Assembly (NCBI RefSeq): GCF_002885975.1
Contig: NZ_POSP01000003.1
Coordinates: 1,550,001-1,614,000 of the forward strand
DNA: 64,000 nt
Direction: 5' to 3'
Source: Paucibacter aquatile
Lineage (GTDB): Bacteria; Pseudomonadota; Gammaproteobacteria; Burkholderiales; Burkholderiaceae_C
Shown here: positions 16,176 through 24,908 of the stretch, piece by piece
Layout: the number at the start of each line of letters is the position of its first letter
Position numbering within the stretch: the stretch's first letter is position 1
Notes under the pieces: generated by a model
The model's database searches: none
What the model was told of the DNA's origin: nothing
The model's input: the letters and a program-made list of their open reading frames with translations, nothing else
Translations under genes and position numbers: made by a program

Positions 16176-17291
16176 TCAGGTGAGCAGGCCGTACAGCCGC
16201 TCCAGCGGTACGCGGCTGACCAAGGTCTTGTCAGACTCCAGCGCGGCGATCGAGAATTCGCGCTGAGCGCAGTCGCGTTTGGGCGTCTGGGTGATCGGCA
16301 AGCCTTTGCGATCGGTCAGCGCCGCCACCAGGGGCGTCGACATGCTGGCGCCCCGACGGATCACCACCGCACGCTCGCCGCTGGCCAGATTGACCAGCTC
16401 GCCGGGCGGATAGATGCCCACCTCCTTGACCAGCGCAGCAACGAAGGGGCTGCCGGGCATCAAGGCGTAAGCCTGCCGCTCGGCCTCTTTGACCGCCAAG
16501 GCCGGGCGCGACTCGCGCCGGCTGATCTTGGCCATGAACACATCCATCAGGCGAAGCAGCTCGGCCAGCTCCGACACCTGACTCAAACCGCGCGGATAGC
16601 CCTGTCCATCGGCATGCTCGTGGTGCTCGCGCACCGCTTGCAGCCATTCCTCATCCTCAACCCCGGCGGCACGCAGCTGCGCCTCGGCCGTGTCCGGATG
16701 GGCACGCAGCTGGGCGCGCTGTTCTTCGGTCATGCGGCCGTGCACGGCAAAGCGCCCTTGCAGATCGACGATGCTGAGGTTCATGGTCAAGGCAGCCTGC
16801 ACAGCCGTGAGCTGGCGGGCTTCGCTCCAGCCCAGGCGCTGGGCCAGCAGGAGCACGCCCGTGGCGACAAACATGGCATGGGTCAGCCCGTAGTTGCGCA
16901 GCTGATGCGACTCCTGGCGCGTGGCCTGGAACAAGGCCACATCGGGGTCGCGCTGCACCAGGCGGATCAGCTCCTGAGCCAGCTCCTCGCAGGCCGCCAC
17001 AAAGCCCGCCTCGACGCTGACATTCTTCAACAGCACGTCCAGCGCCCAAGGCAGTTGGTTCCAGCGCGCGAACACCGTCGGCGTGGCCACCGCCACCTTG
17101 CGGCCGGCCGCCAGGGCCCTGATTTCCTCGACATCGGCATACATGCCGCGGCCCAGCAGCATCTCCAGCTGGGCGTCGCTGCGCAAGACCTGGCCGCATG
17201 CCAGCAGCAGGCTGCCCAGCTCATCACGCACATTGAAAGGCAATGGTTCACCGACGGTGAGCTGCTTGGCGACCAGCTTCAGCAACTGCAT
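16176..17291 (-). CDS. HD-GYP-like protein with degenerate HD dyad (copy A)
   Basis: A 371-residue protein. The N-terminal module (about 1-60, PFNVRDELGSLLLACGQVL) is common in Burkholderiales HD-GYP proteins. A helical HD-GYP-like domain (about 130-290) follows, then a C-terminal YPPGELVNLASGERAVVIRRG segment. HHEHADGQGYP (223-233) keeps the GYP signature. Where the catalytic HD should stand, the sequence is AALTMNLSIVDLQ, so His-Asp is replaced by Met170-Asn171. Cyclic-di-GMP hydrolysis is therefore unlikely; a binding or scaffold role is inferred. A 68%-like paralogue by eye (not computed) lies immediately upstream. Confidence 0.82.
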   Translation of the reverse strand: MQLLKLVAKQLTVGEPLPFNVRDELGSLLLACGQVLRSDAQLEMLLGRGMYADVEEIRALAAGRKVAVATPTVFARWNQLPWALDVLLKNVSVEAGFVAACEELAQELIRLVQRDPDVALFQATRQESHQLRNYGLTHAMFVATGVLLLAQRLGWSEARQLTAVQAALTMNLSIVDLQGRFAVHGRMTEEQRAQLRAHPDTAEAQLRAAGVEDEEWLQAVREHHEHADGQGYPRGLSQVSELAELLRLMDVFMAKISRRESRPALAVKEAERQAYALMPGSPFVAALVKEVGIYPPGELVNLASGERAVVIRRGASMSTPLVAALTDRKGLPITQTPKRDCAQREFSIAALESDKTLVSRVPLERLYGLLT

Positions 17292-17451
17292 GATGCGGAC
17301 TCCGTCGCTGTTTGATGTCCCGGGGCAGCCGGGCCTTCATGGCACCCCGTGCCGGCCTCACCAACGAGGCCGCACTTGTCGCTCCAGTCTACGCCGCTAC
17401 TGGCGGCCCGACCAGCGGCGCAGCCGCCGGCATCGCCCTGCAAGCAGGGGG

Positions 17452-18603
17452 TCAGTGCAGGGGATTCAAGGCATCCAGACCATGCAGGCCGTAGAGCCCG
17501 TAGAGCCGCTCGCTGGGCACGCGTGCGAGCAGACTTTTGTCGGGCACCACGGCCGCCACCGCATGCTCGGGCCGCGAGGTGTCGCGGCGCATGGGCACGG
17601 CGCAGGCCTTGCCCTGGGCATCGACCAGGGTCATCACCACGGGGCATTGCAGGCTGGCGCCGCGCCGCACCACCACGGCCAGCTCGCCGCTGGCCAGGCG
17701 CAGCAATTCACCCGGCGGGTACATGCCGAACTCCTTGATCAGCGCCGCCACCATGGCGTCGCCGGGGGCGGCCTCGTAGGTCTGGCGCGCGGCCAGCTTG
17801 ATGTCCATGGCCGGCCGGCTGGTGCGGGCGCTGATCTTGGCCATGAAGACATCGACCAGGCGCAGCAGGCGCGCCAGCTCCTCCACCTCGGTCAGGCCGC
17901 GCGGATAACCGCGGCCACCCGCTTGCTCATGGTGCTGGGCCACGGCGACCAGCCATTCCTCATCGGCCGTGCCGGCGGCGCGCAGGCGCTTGGTGGCCTC
18001 CTCGGGGTGGCGGCGGATCTGCTCGCGCTGGCTCTCGGTCAGGCGGCCGCCGGCCATGGCATAGCGCCCCTGCAGCTCGATGATGCTGGCATTCATGGTC
18101 AGCGCCGCCTTGACGGCCGAGCGCTGGCGCGATTCCGCCCATCCGAGGCGCTGCGCCACCATCAGGCAGAGCGTGGCCACATGCAGGGAATGGGTCAGGC
18201 CGTAAAGGCGCAGTTGCTGGTTTTCCTGCCGCACCGACTGGTACAGCGCCACATCGCCATCCTGGCGCGCCAGGGTGATCAGCTCGGTGGTGACCTCATC
18301 GCAGTTGGCCAGGAAATGCTCGCTGTCGCCCAGGCTCTTGAGCATCAGATCCAGCGACCAGACCGCCTGCTGCCAGCGCGAGGCCAGCGAGGGCGGCTCG
18401 GCCGGCACGGCCTGCCCTGCTTGCAGGGCCTGCAGTTCCTGCACATCGGCAAACACGCCGCGCTCCAGCAGGGCCAGCAGCTGGGTCTGGCTGTAGACCT
18501 TCTGCCCGCAGGCCAGCAGCAGGCCGCCGGCGGCATCGCGCACATTGAAGGGCAAGGACGCGCCCACCTGGATCTGTTCCGCCACCAGCTTCAGCAATTG
18601 CAT
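17452..18603 (-). CDS. HD-GYP-like protein with degenerate HD dyad (copy B)
   Basis: A 383-residue tandem paralogue of copy A, alignable from MQLLKLV to the C-terminal RVPSERLYGLYG. That alignment fixes the start at the ATG at 18603 rather than the in-frame ATG nine codons upstream. It has the same loss of the dyad (AALTMNASIIELQ, Met170-Asn171). The GYP motif is weaker too: HHEQAGGRGYP has Gly instead of the usual Asp. Both copies keep the double histidine and the C-terminal ligand-proximal segment. It lies downstream of the PRPP-synthetase-like gene on the same strand, 74 bp away. Likely a non-catalytic nucleotide sensor, by inference. Confidence 0.8.
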   Translation of the reverse strand: MQLLKLVAEQIQVGASLPFNVRDAAGGLLLACGQKVYSQTQLLALLERGVFADVQELQALQAGQAVPAEPPSLASRWQQAVWSLDLMLKSLGDSEHFLANCDEVTTELITLARQDGDVALYQSVRQENQQLRLYGLTHSLHVATLCLMVAQRLGWAESRQRSAVKAALTMNASIIELQGRYAMAGGRLTESQREQIRRHPEEATKRLRAAGTADEEWLVAVAQHHEQAGGRGYPRGLTEVEELARLLRLVDVFMAKISARTSRPAMDIKLAARQTYEAAPGDAMVAALIKEFGMYPPGELLRLASGELAVVVRRGASLQCPVVMTLVDAQGKACAVPMRRDTSRPEHAVAAVVPDKSLLARVPSERLYGLYGLHGLDALNPLH

Positions 18604-18677
18604 CGCGCTCAGCCACTCCTCACTCAGCACGCTGTGGAAGGCCGGGCCCGAGACGGCAGCCCGGCCGCTTCAGTCCT

Positions 18678-19577
18678 TCACAACCAGCGCCGCAAGACCC
18701 CCGCCAGCAGCGGCACGATGCTGACGGCATTGCTGCCGTGCGGCACGCTGTTGCTGCTCCAGACATGGCGCACGCCCGCGGCCTGCAGGGCCGGCAAGGC
18801 ATCGCCGTTGAACAAGGCATGGGTCACGGCCACATCGACCGAGGCCGCCCCCCGGGCCAGCAAGCCCTGGGCCGCGCCGATCAGGGTGCGACCGGTCGAG
18901 GCCATATCGTCCAGCAACACAACGGCCCGGCCGCTCACCTCGAGCTCCGGCAAGGCCAGCTCGACCTGGTGGTCGCCATGCCGCACCTTGCGGCCGATGG
19001 CATGGTCCAGGCCACCTGCGGCGGCGGCCTCGCTGACCCATTGCGCCGACTCTTCATCGGGCCCGATCAGCAGCGCGCCCGGCACATGCGCGGCAATCCA
19101 GGCACCCAGCACCGGTGCCACCGAGAGCGCAAAGCCGGCCCCGGCCGGCATCACCTCATCAAGGCTGGCGATGCGGTGCAGATGCGGGTCCAGGGTGATC
19201 ACGTGGTTGAACTGCTGGGCCAGCAGGCGGGCGATATGGCGCTGGCTGACCGCCTCGCCGGGCGTGAACTCCATATCCTGGCGCATATAGGCCAGATAGG
19301 GCGAGACCAGCACCAGGCGATCGGCACCCAGTTCGCGCGCGGTCGGCGCGGCGATCAAGAGCTCAACCAGCTTTTCGTTCGGCTGCTGCAAGCCGCGCAA
19401 CAGGAAGACCGTGGGCGGCAGCGGCTTGGGCAGAACCAGGCGCAGCTCGCCATCCGGGAAGCGATGGCGGCGGATGAAGGCCAAAGGCACGGCCAGCGCG
19501 GCGGCCAGTTCCTCGGCCAACGCTCGCTCGTCCTCGAAGGCCAGCAACAGGGCCCGGGCATGCAGAAGATCGCTCAT
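18678..19577 (-). CDS. Ribose-phosphate pyrophosphokinase-like protein
   Basis: A 299-residue relative of PRPP synthetase. It shows the N-terminal FPDGELRLVLPKPL (compare FxDGE in true enzymes), YLAYMRQDMEFTPGEAVSQR in place of the usual YARQDRK region, and TLDPHLHRI for the metal-binding DLH motif. The PRPP loop is AVVLLDDMASTGRTLIGAA. The frame starts at the ATG at 19577. It differs enough from housekeeping Prs that the exact reaction is open. It is read 16 bp behind the phosphorylase gene, so the two are very likely one pathway step pair. Confidence 0.85.
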   Translation of the reverse strand: MSDLLHARALLLAFEDERALAEELAAALAVPLAFIRRHRFPDGELRLVLPKPLPPTVFLLRGLQQPNEKLVELLIAAPTARELGADRLVLVSPYLAYMRQDMEFTPGEAVSQRHIARLLAQQFNHVITLDPHLHRIASLDEVMPAGAGFALSVAPVLGAWIAAHVPGALLIGPDEESAQWVSEAAAAGGLDHAIGRKVRHGDHQVELALPELEVSGRAVVLLDDMASTGRTLIGAAQGLLARGAASVDVAVTHALFNGDALPALQAAGVRHVWSSNSVPHGSNAVSIVPLLAGVLRRWL

Positions 19578-19593
19578 GGATGGCGAATCACTT

Positions 19594-21183
19594 TCAGAGA
19601 GAGAACAGGGAGCCGCTGGCAAATTCATGCGGCAGCTGGTCGAGCCGGCCGATCTGGCAGCCCGAGTCTTTTTCGGCCAGGTCGCGGGCAAACTGCAGAT
19701 CGGCCTCGAACTGGGCATGGATGCGGTAGAGCGGCTCGCCCGCATGCACCGGATCACCGAGCCGCTTGAGCAGCAGCAGGCCGGCACCCGCCACCTGCGG
19801 CGCCCCGGCCAGGCGCGCCACGCGGGCGATGCGCAGGTTGTCGATGGCGATGACATGGCCCTCCGCCGGTGCCCGCACCTCGAAGCTCAGCGCCCCCACG
19901 GTCGGCATGTCCTGGCGGCGACCCTGGGCATCGATGATGGCATTCATCTGCGCCAGGGCGCGGCCGCTTTCAAGGATGTCGCGGGCGATGGCGTAGCCCT
20001 CGCCGCCGCGCACATCGGGGTCGAACTCGATCATGCGGCCGGCCAGTCGCAAGGCCTTCTGGCGCAGGTCCTGCGGCGCGGCGGGGTCGCACTGCAGCAC
20101 CTGCATCACATCCTGGGCCTCCAGCACCGGGCCGATGCCGCGGCCGATAGGCTGGCGGCCATCGCTGAGTACCACGTCGAGCTGCAGGCGCAGATGGCCG
20201 GCCACGTACTCAAACAACTTCTTGAGCCGCTGCGCCTCGACCATCGATCGCACCTTGGCGCTGGGTCCGACCGGGATGTCCAGCACCAGATGGGTGGAGC
20301 CGGCTGCGATCTTCTTGGACAGGATGGAGGCCACCATCTGGCCGGGCGAGTCGATGGACAGCGGCCGCTCCACCGAGATCAGGATGTCATCGGCCGGCGA
20401 GAGATCGGCCGTGCCGCCCCAGGCCAGGCAGGCGCGGGTGGCGCGCACGATCTCGACCATGCGCTCGAAACCCAGCTCCACATTCGCCAGCACCTCCATG
20501 GTGTCGGCCGTGCCCGAGGGCGAGGTGATGGCGCGCGAGCTGGTCTTGGGGCAGAGCATGCCGTGGGCGGCGACGATGGGCACCACCAGCATGGAGGTGC
20601 GGTTGCCCGGAATGCCGCCAATGCAATGCTTGTCCACCACGGGGCCGGCGCCGACCTGGCCCTTCCAGTCCAGACGTCGGCCGACGGCAATCATGGCCTC
20701 GGTCAAGTGCAGCACCTCTTCGCGGTCCAGCTCGTACTGGTTGGTGGCCACCACAAAGGCGGCCAGCTCGATCTTGGAGTAACGCGCTTGCGCCACGTCA
20801 CGGATGATGGCGGCCAGTTCCTCGCGGCCCAGGCGCTCGCCATTGATCTTGCGGTGCAAGGCGGCAATCGATCCCGGCGGCTCGGCATGGGCAATCGTGG
20901 CTGCATGGCCCTCGACCACGCCCAGGCGGGCAAAAGCCTCTTCGCTCAGGCCCAGCTCGCAGGCGCTGACGATGCGCTCATCGTCCACCACATTGAGCAC
21001 CGCCAGGATGCTGCGTGGCCCCTGGCCGTTGCGGGTGTGGATCTCGACCTTGGACAGGGCCTGGAAGCCCGCCGCCCGCACCACCGGGCAGTCGCGGTGC
21101 AGATAGGCCACGTTCTCGCGCCAGGTGTCGATGCCGACGCGGCGAATGGACAGCGAACTCTTGGGCAGCGGGTTGGCGCTCAT
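19594..21183 (-). CDS. Thymidine/AMP phosphorylase family protein
   Basis: A 529-residue nucleoside/nucleotide phosphorylase. The length, with about 85 extra N-terminal residues before the catalytic domain, matches the archaeal AMP phosphorylase type rather than short DeoA. Motifs: AFVVATNQYELDREEV, the phosphate loop GPVVDKHCIGGIPGNRTSM, SSRAITSPSGTADTMEV, ACLAWGGTADLSPADD and a C-terminal barrel-sandwich domain. The reaction is phosphorolysis of a nucleoside or NMP to base plus ribose 1-phosphate or ribose 1,5-bisphosphate. The adjacent PRPP-synthetase-like gene favours phosphorylated ribose as product. Confidence 0.88.
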   Translation of the reverse strand: MSANPLPKSSLSIRRVGIDTWRENVAYLHRDCPVVRAAGFQALSKVEIHTRNGQGPRSILAVLNVVDDERIVSACELGLSEEAFARLGVVEGHAATIAHAEPPGSIAALHRKINGERLGREELAAIIRDVAQARYSKIELAAFVVATNQYELDREEVLHLTEAMIAVGRRLDWKGQVGAGPVVDKHCIGGIPGNRTSMLVVPIVAAHGMLCPKTSSRAITSPSGTADTMEVLANVELGFERMVEIVRATRACLAWGGTADLSPADDILISVERPLSIDSPGQMVASILSKKIAAGSTHLVLDIPVGPSAKVRSMVEAQRLKKLFEYVAGHLRLQLDVVLSDGRQPIGRGIGPVLEAQDVMQVLQCDPAAPQDLRQKALRLAGRMIEFDPDVRGGEGYAIARDILESGRALAQMNAIIDAQGRRQDMPTVGALSFEVRAPAEGHVIAIDNLRIARVARLAGAPQVAGAGLLLLKRLGDPVHAGEPLYRIHAQFEADLQFARDLAEKDSGCQIGRLDQLPHEFASGSLFSL

Positions 21184-21241
21184 CCAGCCACTTTAACGGA
21201 CTCGCCTGCCCTCACCCGGCCCCATCTACCAGGCTTTTGTG

Positions 21242-21979
21242 TCAATTCGCAGCCAAGGCCGCGGCGATCTGCTCGCGCACATGCTCAGCCAGGGCGCGGC
21301 GGTCGGCATGCGCGCTCTCGAGAGCTGGCAGGATCTGGATGTCGATGCCCACGCCGCGCGCCTTGAGCACGGTCCAGAGGCTGGCGATCATGGTGGTGTC
21401 GCCGATGAAGCGGGCTGAGCTGCTGAAGCGCTCGCCCGGCTCATGCCAGCGCAGGGCCAGAGGCTGGATCACTGTCTCGGTGGCGATGGCCGCCTGCAGC
21501 AGATTGCCGTGGAAAGGCAGCAGCTCGGGGCCAGCCCCGGTCGTGCCCTCGGGAAAGACGGCCACGGTGTCGCCCGCCTTGAGCGCATCGGCCATCTGGT
21601 GCACCACGCGCAGCGCGTCGCGCTTGCTGGCGCGCTCGATGAACAAGGTGCCCACCCCCTCGGTCAGCGCGCCCACCACCGGCCAATGCTTGACATCGGC
21701 CTTGGAGACGAAGCGCGCTTCGGGAAGCACCGCATGCACGGCCGCAATGTCCAGCCAGGACACATGGTTGGCGACGATCAGCTTGGGGCCCGGCCGGGCC
21801 TGACCCTGGAGCTGCAGGCGCACACCCATCAGCGCCAGCATCTTGCCGGACCACCAGCGGATGCGGTGGTGGCGCTGCCCCAAGCTCAGGCTCGGGAACA
21901 GCAGCTTGATCATCAAGAGCCCGTGCAAGACATGCAGGACAAAGCGCAGCAAGCGCCAGGCGGCGAGCAGATTGCGCAT
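21242..21979 (-). CDS. 1-acyl-sn-glycerol-3-phosphate acyltransferase
   Basis: PlsC-family enzyme that acylates lysophosphatidic acid at the inner membrane. The 245 residues start at the ATG at 21979 with an N-terminal hydrophobic helix. The HX4D catalytic motif is in VANHVSWLDIAAVH and the substrate-binding motif in AVFPEGTTGAGPELLPF. It starts one base after the pyrX stop codon and is therefore the distal gene of the pyr run. Other lysophospholipid acyltransferases of the same family cannot be excluded. Confidence 0.92.
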   Translation of the reverse strand: MRNLLAAWRLLRFVLHVLHGLLMIKLLFPSLSLGQRHHRIRWWSGKMLALMGVRLQLQGQARPGPKLIVANHVSWLDIAAVHAVLPEARFVSKADVKHWPVVGALTEGVGTLFIERASKRDALRVVHQMADALKAGDTVAVFPEGTTGAGPELLPFHGNLLQAAIATETVIQPLALRWHEPGERFSSSARFIGDTTMIASLWTVLKARGVGIDIQILPALESAHADRRALAEHVREQIAAALAAN

Positions 21980-21980
21980 C

Positions 21981-23294
21981 TCAGCGCGCAGCCGCGGCTT
22001 CGAAAGCCATATGGCCGGCCACCACCGTGTAGCGCACCTGGGCCGGCAGCTCGAAGCCGCTGATCTCGTAGGCAAAGGGCGTGTGCTTGCCCTGGCTGCT
22101 CAGGCGCTCGGGCGTGACCGCCCAGCTGGCGGCCGGGTCGAAGACGCAGACATCGGCCACACCGCCCTCGACCAGACGGCCCGCGCTGGCGCCCAGCGAG
22201 CCCAGGGTGCTGCCCAGCACGCGCACTGGCGCGGCCGTGACCACGCCCAGGCTTTGCACCAGGGTCAGGCCGCTGTCCTGGCCCCAGCGCAGGGCCAGGC
22301 TCAGGAGCAACTCCAGGCCGGTGGCGCCCGGCGTGGCTTCAGCGAAAGGCACGTTCTTCTCGTCGGGAGCGACCGGCATGTGGTCCGACACCAGCGCATC
22401 CAGCGTGCCATCGGCCAGGCCGGCGCGCAGGGCGTCGCGGTCGCGGCCCTGGCGCAGCGGCGGGTTCAGGCGCATGGCCGGATTGAAGTAGCCGATGTCC
22501 ACATCGCTGAGGTGCAGGGAGTTGATGGACACATCGGCCGTCACCTTGAGGCCCTCCTGCTTGGCCGCACGCACCAGGGCCACACCGGCCGCGCTGGAGA
22601 TGCGGCAGAGGTGGACGCGCGCACCGGTCGAGCGCATCAGCTCGAAGATGGTGTGCAAGGCCACGGTTTCGGCCGTCACCGGCACACCGGACAGGCCCAG
22701 GCGGGTGGCCACCGCGCCGCTGGCGGCCACGCCGCCGGACAGATAGGCATCGAGCGGGCGCAGCCAGACGGTGTAGTCGTAGGTGGCCGCGTACAACAGG
22801 GCGCGGGCCAGCACCAGGGTGTCACGGATGGGCTGGTCGGCCTGCGAGAAGCCGATGCAGCCGGCCTCGGTCAGCTCGGCCATCTCGGTCAGCGACTCAC
22901 CGCTCAAATGCGTCGTCAGCGCGCCCAGCGGGAAGAGCCGGCAGCGGCTCAGCTTGCGGGCGCGGAACTTGAGCATCTCGACCAGGCCGGGCTCGTCCAG
23001 CACCGGGTCGGTGTCGGGCGGGCAGACCAGGCTGGTCACGCCACCGGCCGCTGCCGCAGCCAGCTCGCTCTCGAGCATGCCTTCGTGCTCATGGCCGGGT
23101 TCGCGCAGGCGCGCCGCCAGGTCCACCAGGCCCGGCGCCACCACCAGGCCGCCGGCCTCGATGACGCGCTCGGCCGAAAACTCACCGACATCGCCGAGGC
23201 CGACGATGCGGCCGTTGGCGATGGCCAGGTCGCCGATGCGGTCCAGGCCGCTGGCCGGGTCGATCAAACGCCCGCCTTTGATAAGAATCTTCAC
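21981..23294 (-). CDS. Pseudo-dihydroorotase, non-catalytic subunit of aspartate carbamoyltransferase
   Basis: A 437-residue dihydroorotase homologue (amidohydrolase fold). The start is GTG at 23294, seven bases after AGGAG; it gives KILIKGGRLIDP. The metal-binding motif that should read DxHxHLREPG is DLAARLREPG (residues 58-67), so both metal-ligating histidines are lost. Such inactive PyrC' proteins in Pseudomonas are needed to assemble the aspartate carbamoyltransferase dodecamer with PyrB. Its place right after pyrB supports the same role here. A true dihydroorotase must be encoded elsewhere. Confidence 0.9.
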   Translation of the reverse strand: MKILIKGGRLIDPASGLDRIGDLAIANGRIVGLGDVGEFSAERVIEAGGLVVAPGLVDLAARLREPGHEHEGMLESELAAAAAGGVTSLVCPPDTDPVLDEPGLVEMLKFRARKLSRCRLFPLGALTTHLSGESLTEMAELTEAGCIGFSQADQPIRDTLVLARALLYAATYDYTVWLRPLDAYLSGGVAASGAVATRLGLSGVPVTAETVALHTIFELMRSTGARVHLCRISSAAGVALVRAAKQEGLKVTADVSINSLHLSDVDIGYFNPAMRLNPPLRQGRDRDALRAGLADGTLDALVSDHMPVAPDEKNVPFAEATPGATGLELLLSLALRWGQDSGLTLVQSLGVVTAAPVRVLGSTLGSLGASAGRLVEGGVADVCVFDPAASWAVTPERLSSQGKHTPFAYEISGFELPAQVRYTVVAGHMAFEAAAAR

Positions 23295-23355
23295 TTGCAG
23301 AACTCCTGTGCAGCAACACATGCCAGGCCATGGACCTCGCCGACTTCACCCAGCA

Positions 23356-23434
23356 GAGCCCGTGGAACCGGCTTTGCCGGGCCACTGGGCTCGCCCCCTT
23401 GAGGGGGAGGCGCGAAGCGCATCGGGGGTGGGCT
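23356..23434. repeat. Multi-hairpin intergenic element between pyrB and pyrX
   Basis: The 145-bp gap holds a nested palindrome: GAGCCC-GTGG pairs with CCAC-T-GGGCTC around the small hairpin CCGGC-TTT-GCCGG. Next to it is CCCCCTTGAGGGGG and then GCGCGAAGCGC. The structure is typical of short intergenic repeats that recur in Burkholderiales genomes. It could act as an intercistronic stabiliser or partial terminator between pyrB and pyrX. Copy number elsewhere cannot be judged from this window. Confidence 0.6.
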
Positions 23435-23439
23435 CATCT

Positions 23440-24402
23440 TCATGCTTCGTTTCCAGCGAGGATGGACATGACCGCCATGCGCACGGCGATGCCGAAGGTC
23501 ACCTGCGGCAGGATCACGCTTTGCGCGCCATCGGCCACGGTGGAGGCGATTTCCACGCCCCGGTTGATGGGGCCCGGGTGCATGACGATGGCATCGGGCT
23601 TGGCCAGGGCCAACTTCTCGGGCGTCAGGCCAAAGTTCTTGAAGAACTCGCCGGCGCTGGGCAGCATGGCGCCGCTCATGCGCTCGTTCTGCAGGCGCAG
23701 CATGATGATGACGTCGGCATCGCGGACGCCCTCGGCCATGTCGTGGCAGACGCGCACACCCATGTCCTTGAGGTCGCCCGGCACCAGGGTTTTGGGGCCG
23801 ACGGCGCGGATCTCGGGCACGCCCAGGATGTTCAGCGCATGGATGTCGGAGCGGGCCACGCGCGAGTGCACGATGTCGCCGACGATGGCCACGGTCAGAT
23901 TGCGGAAGTCCTTCTTGAAGTGCCGGATCGTGTACATATCCAGCAAGCCTTGCGTCGGGTGCGCATGGCGGCCATCACCGGCATTGACCACATGCACATG
24001 GGGCGCGCAATGCTGGGCGATCAGATAGGGCGCGCCCGATTCGCTGTGGCGCACCACGAACATATCGGCATGCATGGCCGAGAGATTGGCCACCGTATCC
24101 AGCAGGGTTTCGCCCTTGGCGGTGCTGGAGCGGGCGATGTCGAGGTTCAGCACATCGGCCGACAGGCGCTTGGCCGCGATCTCGAAGGTGGTGCGGGTGC
24201 GGGTGCTGTTCTCGAAGAACAGATTGAACACCGACTTGCCGCGCAGCAGCGGCACCTTCTTGACCTCACGGTCGTTGACCGAGAGAAAAGTGCCGGCCGT
24301 GTCCAGAATCTGGTGAATGATGGCCTGGGGCAGGCCTTCGATGGACAAGAGGTGAACCAGCTCACCGTGCTTGTTCAGCTGGGGGTTGCGTTTGGAGAGC
24401 AT
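23440..24402 (-). CDS. pyrB: Aspartate carbamoyltransferase catalytic subunit
   Basis: Makes carbamoyl-aspartate in the second step of pyrimidine synthesis. The 320 residues contain the carbamoyl-phosphate loop FFENSTRTRTTFEIAAKRL and the SSTAKGETLLDTVANL segment. NAGDGRHAHPTQGLLDMYT and the C-terminal MHPGPINRGVEIA are also present. The six-codon-range gap to pyrR and the following pseudo-dihydroorotase make a pyrR-pyrB-pyrX unit. No separate regulatory subunit PyrI is encoded here, as expected for the PyrB-PyrX class. Confidence 0.97.
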   Translation of the reverse strand: MLSKRNPQLNKHGELVHLLSIEGLPQAIIHQILDTAGTFLSVNDREVKKVPLLRGKSVFNLFFENSTRTRTTFEIAAKRLSADVLNLDIARSSTAKGETLLDTVANLSAMHADMFVVRHSESGAPYLIAQHCAPHVHVVNAGDGRHAHPTQGLLDMYTIRHFKKDFRNLTVAIVGDIVHSRVARSDIHALNILGVPEIRAVGPKTLVPGDLKDMGVRVCHDMAEGVRDADVIIMLRLQNERMSGAMLPSAGEFFKNFGLTPEKLALAKPDAIVMHPGPINRGVEIASTVADGAQSVILPQVTFGIAVRMAVMSILAGNEA

Positions 24403-24407
24403 GGCGT

Positions 24408-24908
24408 TCAGCCTTCCTTGACATCAAAACTGAAACGGCCGTCCTCGCTCTTGGCCAGGCGCAGACGCTGTTCGGCCGGCAGATGCACGCGCGCGGCCGA
24501 GAAGGCTGGCTCGATCGGCAGCTGGCGCCCGCCACGGTCCACCAGCACCGCCAGGGTGACGCTGGCCGGGCGGCCGAAATCGAAGAGCTCGTTGATCACG
24601 GCGCGCGTGGTGCGGCCGGTGTAGAGCACATCGTCGATCAGGACGATGTGGCGGCCTTCCACCTCGAAAGGCAGCTTGGTGTGGTCGGCCTTGGCCGACA
24701 TGCCCTTGGAGCCGAAGTCATCGCGGTGCAGGGAGCTGGAGATCACGCCGGCCTGGCCGGCCAGGCCCAGATCGCGCTGCAGCCGCTCGGCCAGCCAGGC
24801 GCCGCCCGACCAGATGCCCACCAGCGCCGCCTCGGGCTGCCAGAGTTTTTGCACGCCGCGCAGCAGATCGGCATAGATCGCCTCGGCATCCAGTAGCAAA
24901 GTGCTCAT
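24408..24908 (-). CDS. pyrR: Bifunctional pyr regulator / uracil phosphoribosyltransferase PyrR
   Basis: A 166-residue type I phosphoribosyltransferase of the PyrR family. The PRPP loop is HIVLIDDVLYTGRTTRAVINEL, with LVGIWSGGAWLAERL and SSSLHRDDFGSKG before it. In Bacillus it binds pyr mRNA to cause attenuation. In this betaproteobacterium no PyrR-binding leader is visible in the short gap (5 bp) before pyrB, so an RNA-binding role is not supported by the sequence. Its start overlaps the ruvX stop by four bases. Confidence 0.93.
   Translation of the reverse strand: MSTLLLDAEAIYADLLRGVQKLWQPEAALVGIWSGGAWLAERLQRDLGLAGQAGVISSSLHRDDFGSKGMSAKADHTKLPFEVEGRHIVLIDDVLYTGRTTRAVINELFDFGRPASVTLAVLVDRGGRQLPIEPAFSAARVHLPAEQRLRLAKSEDGRFSFDVKEG

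Noticed and set aside
24403..24407. PyrR-binding RNA leader or attenuator before pyrB
   Set aside because: Only 5 bp separate pyrR and pyrB, too short for any leader structure.
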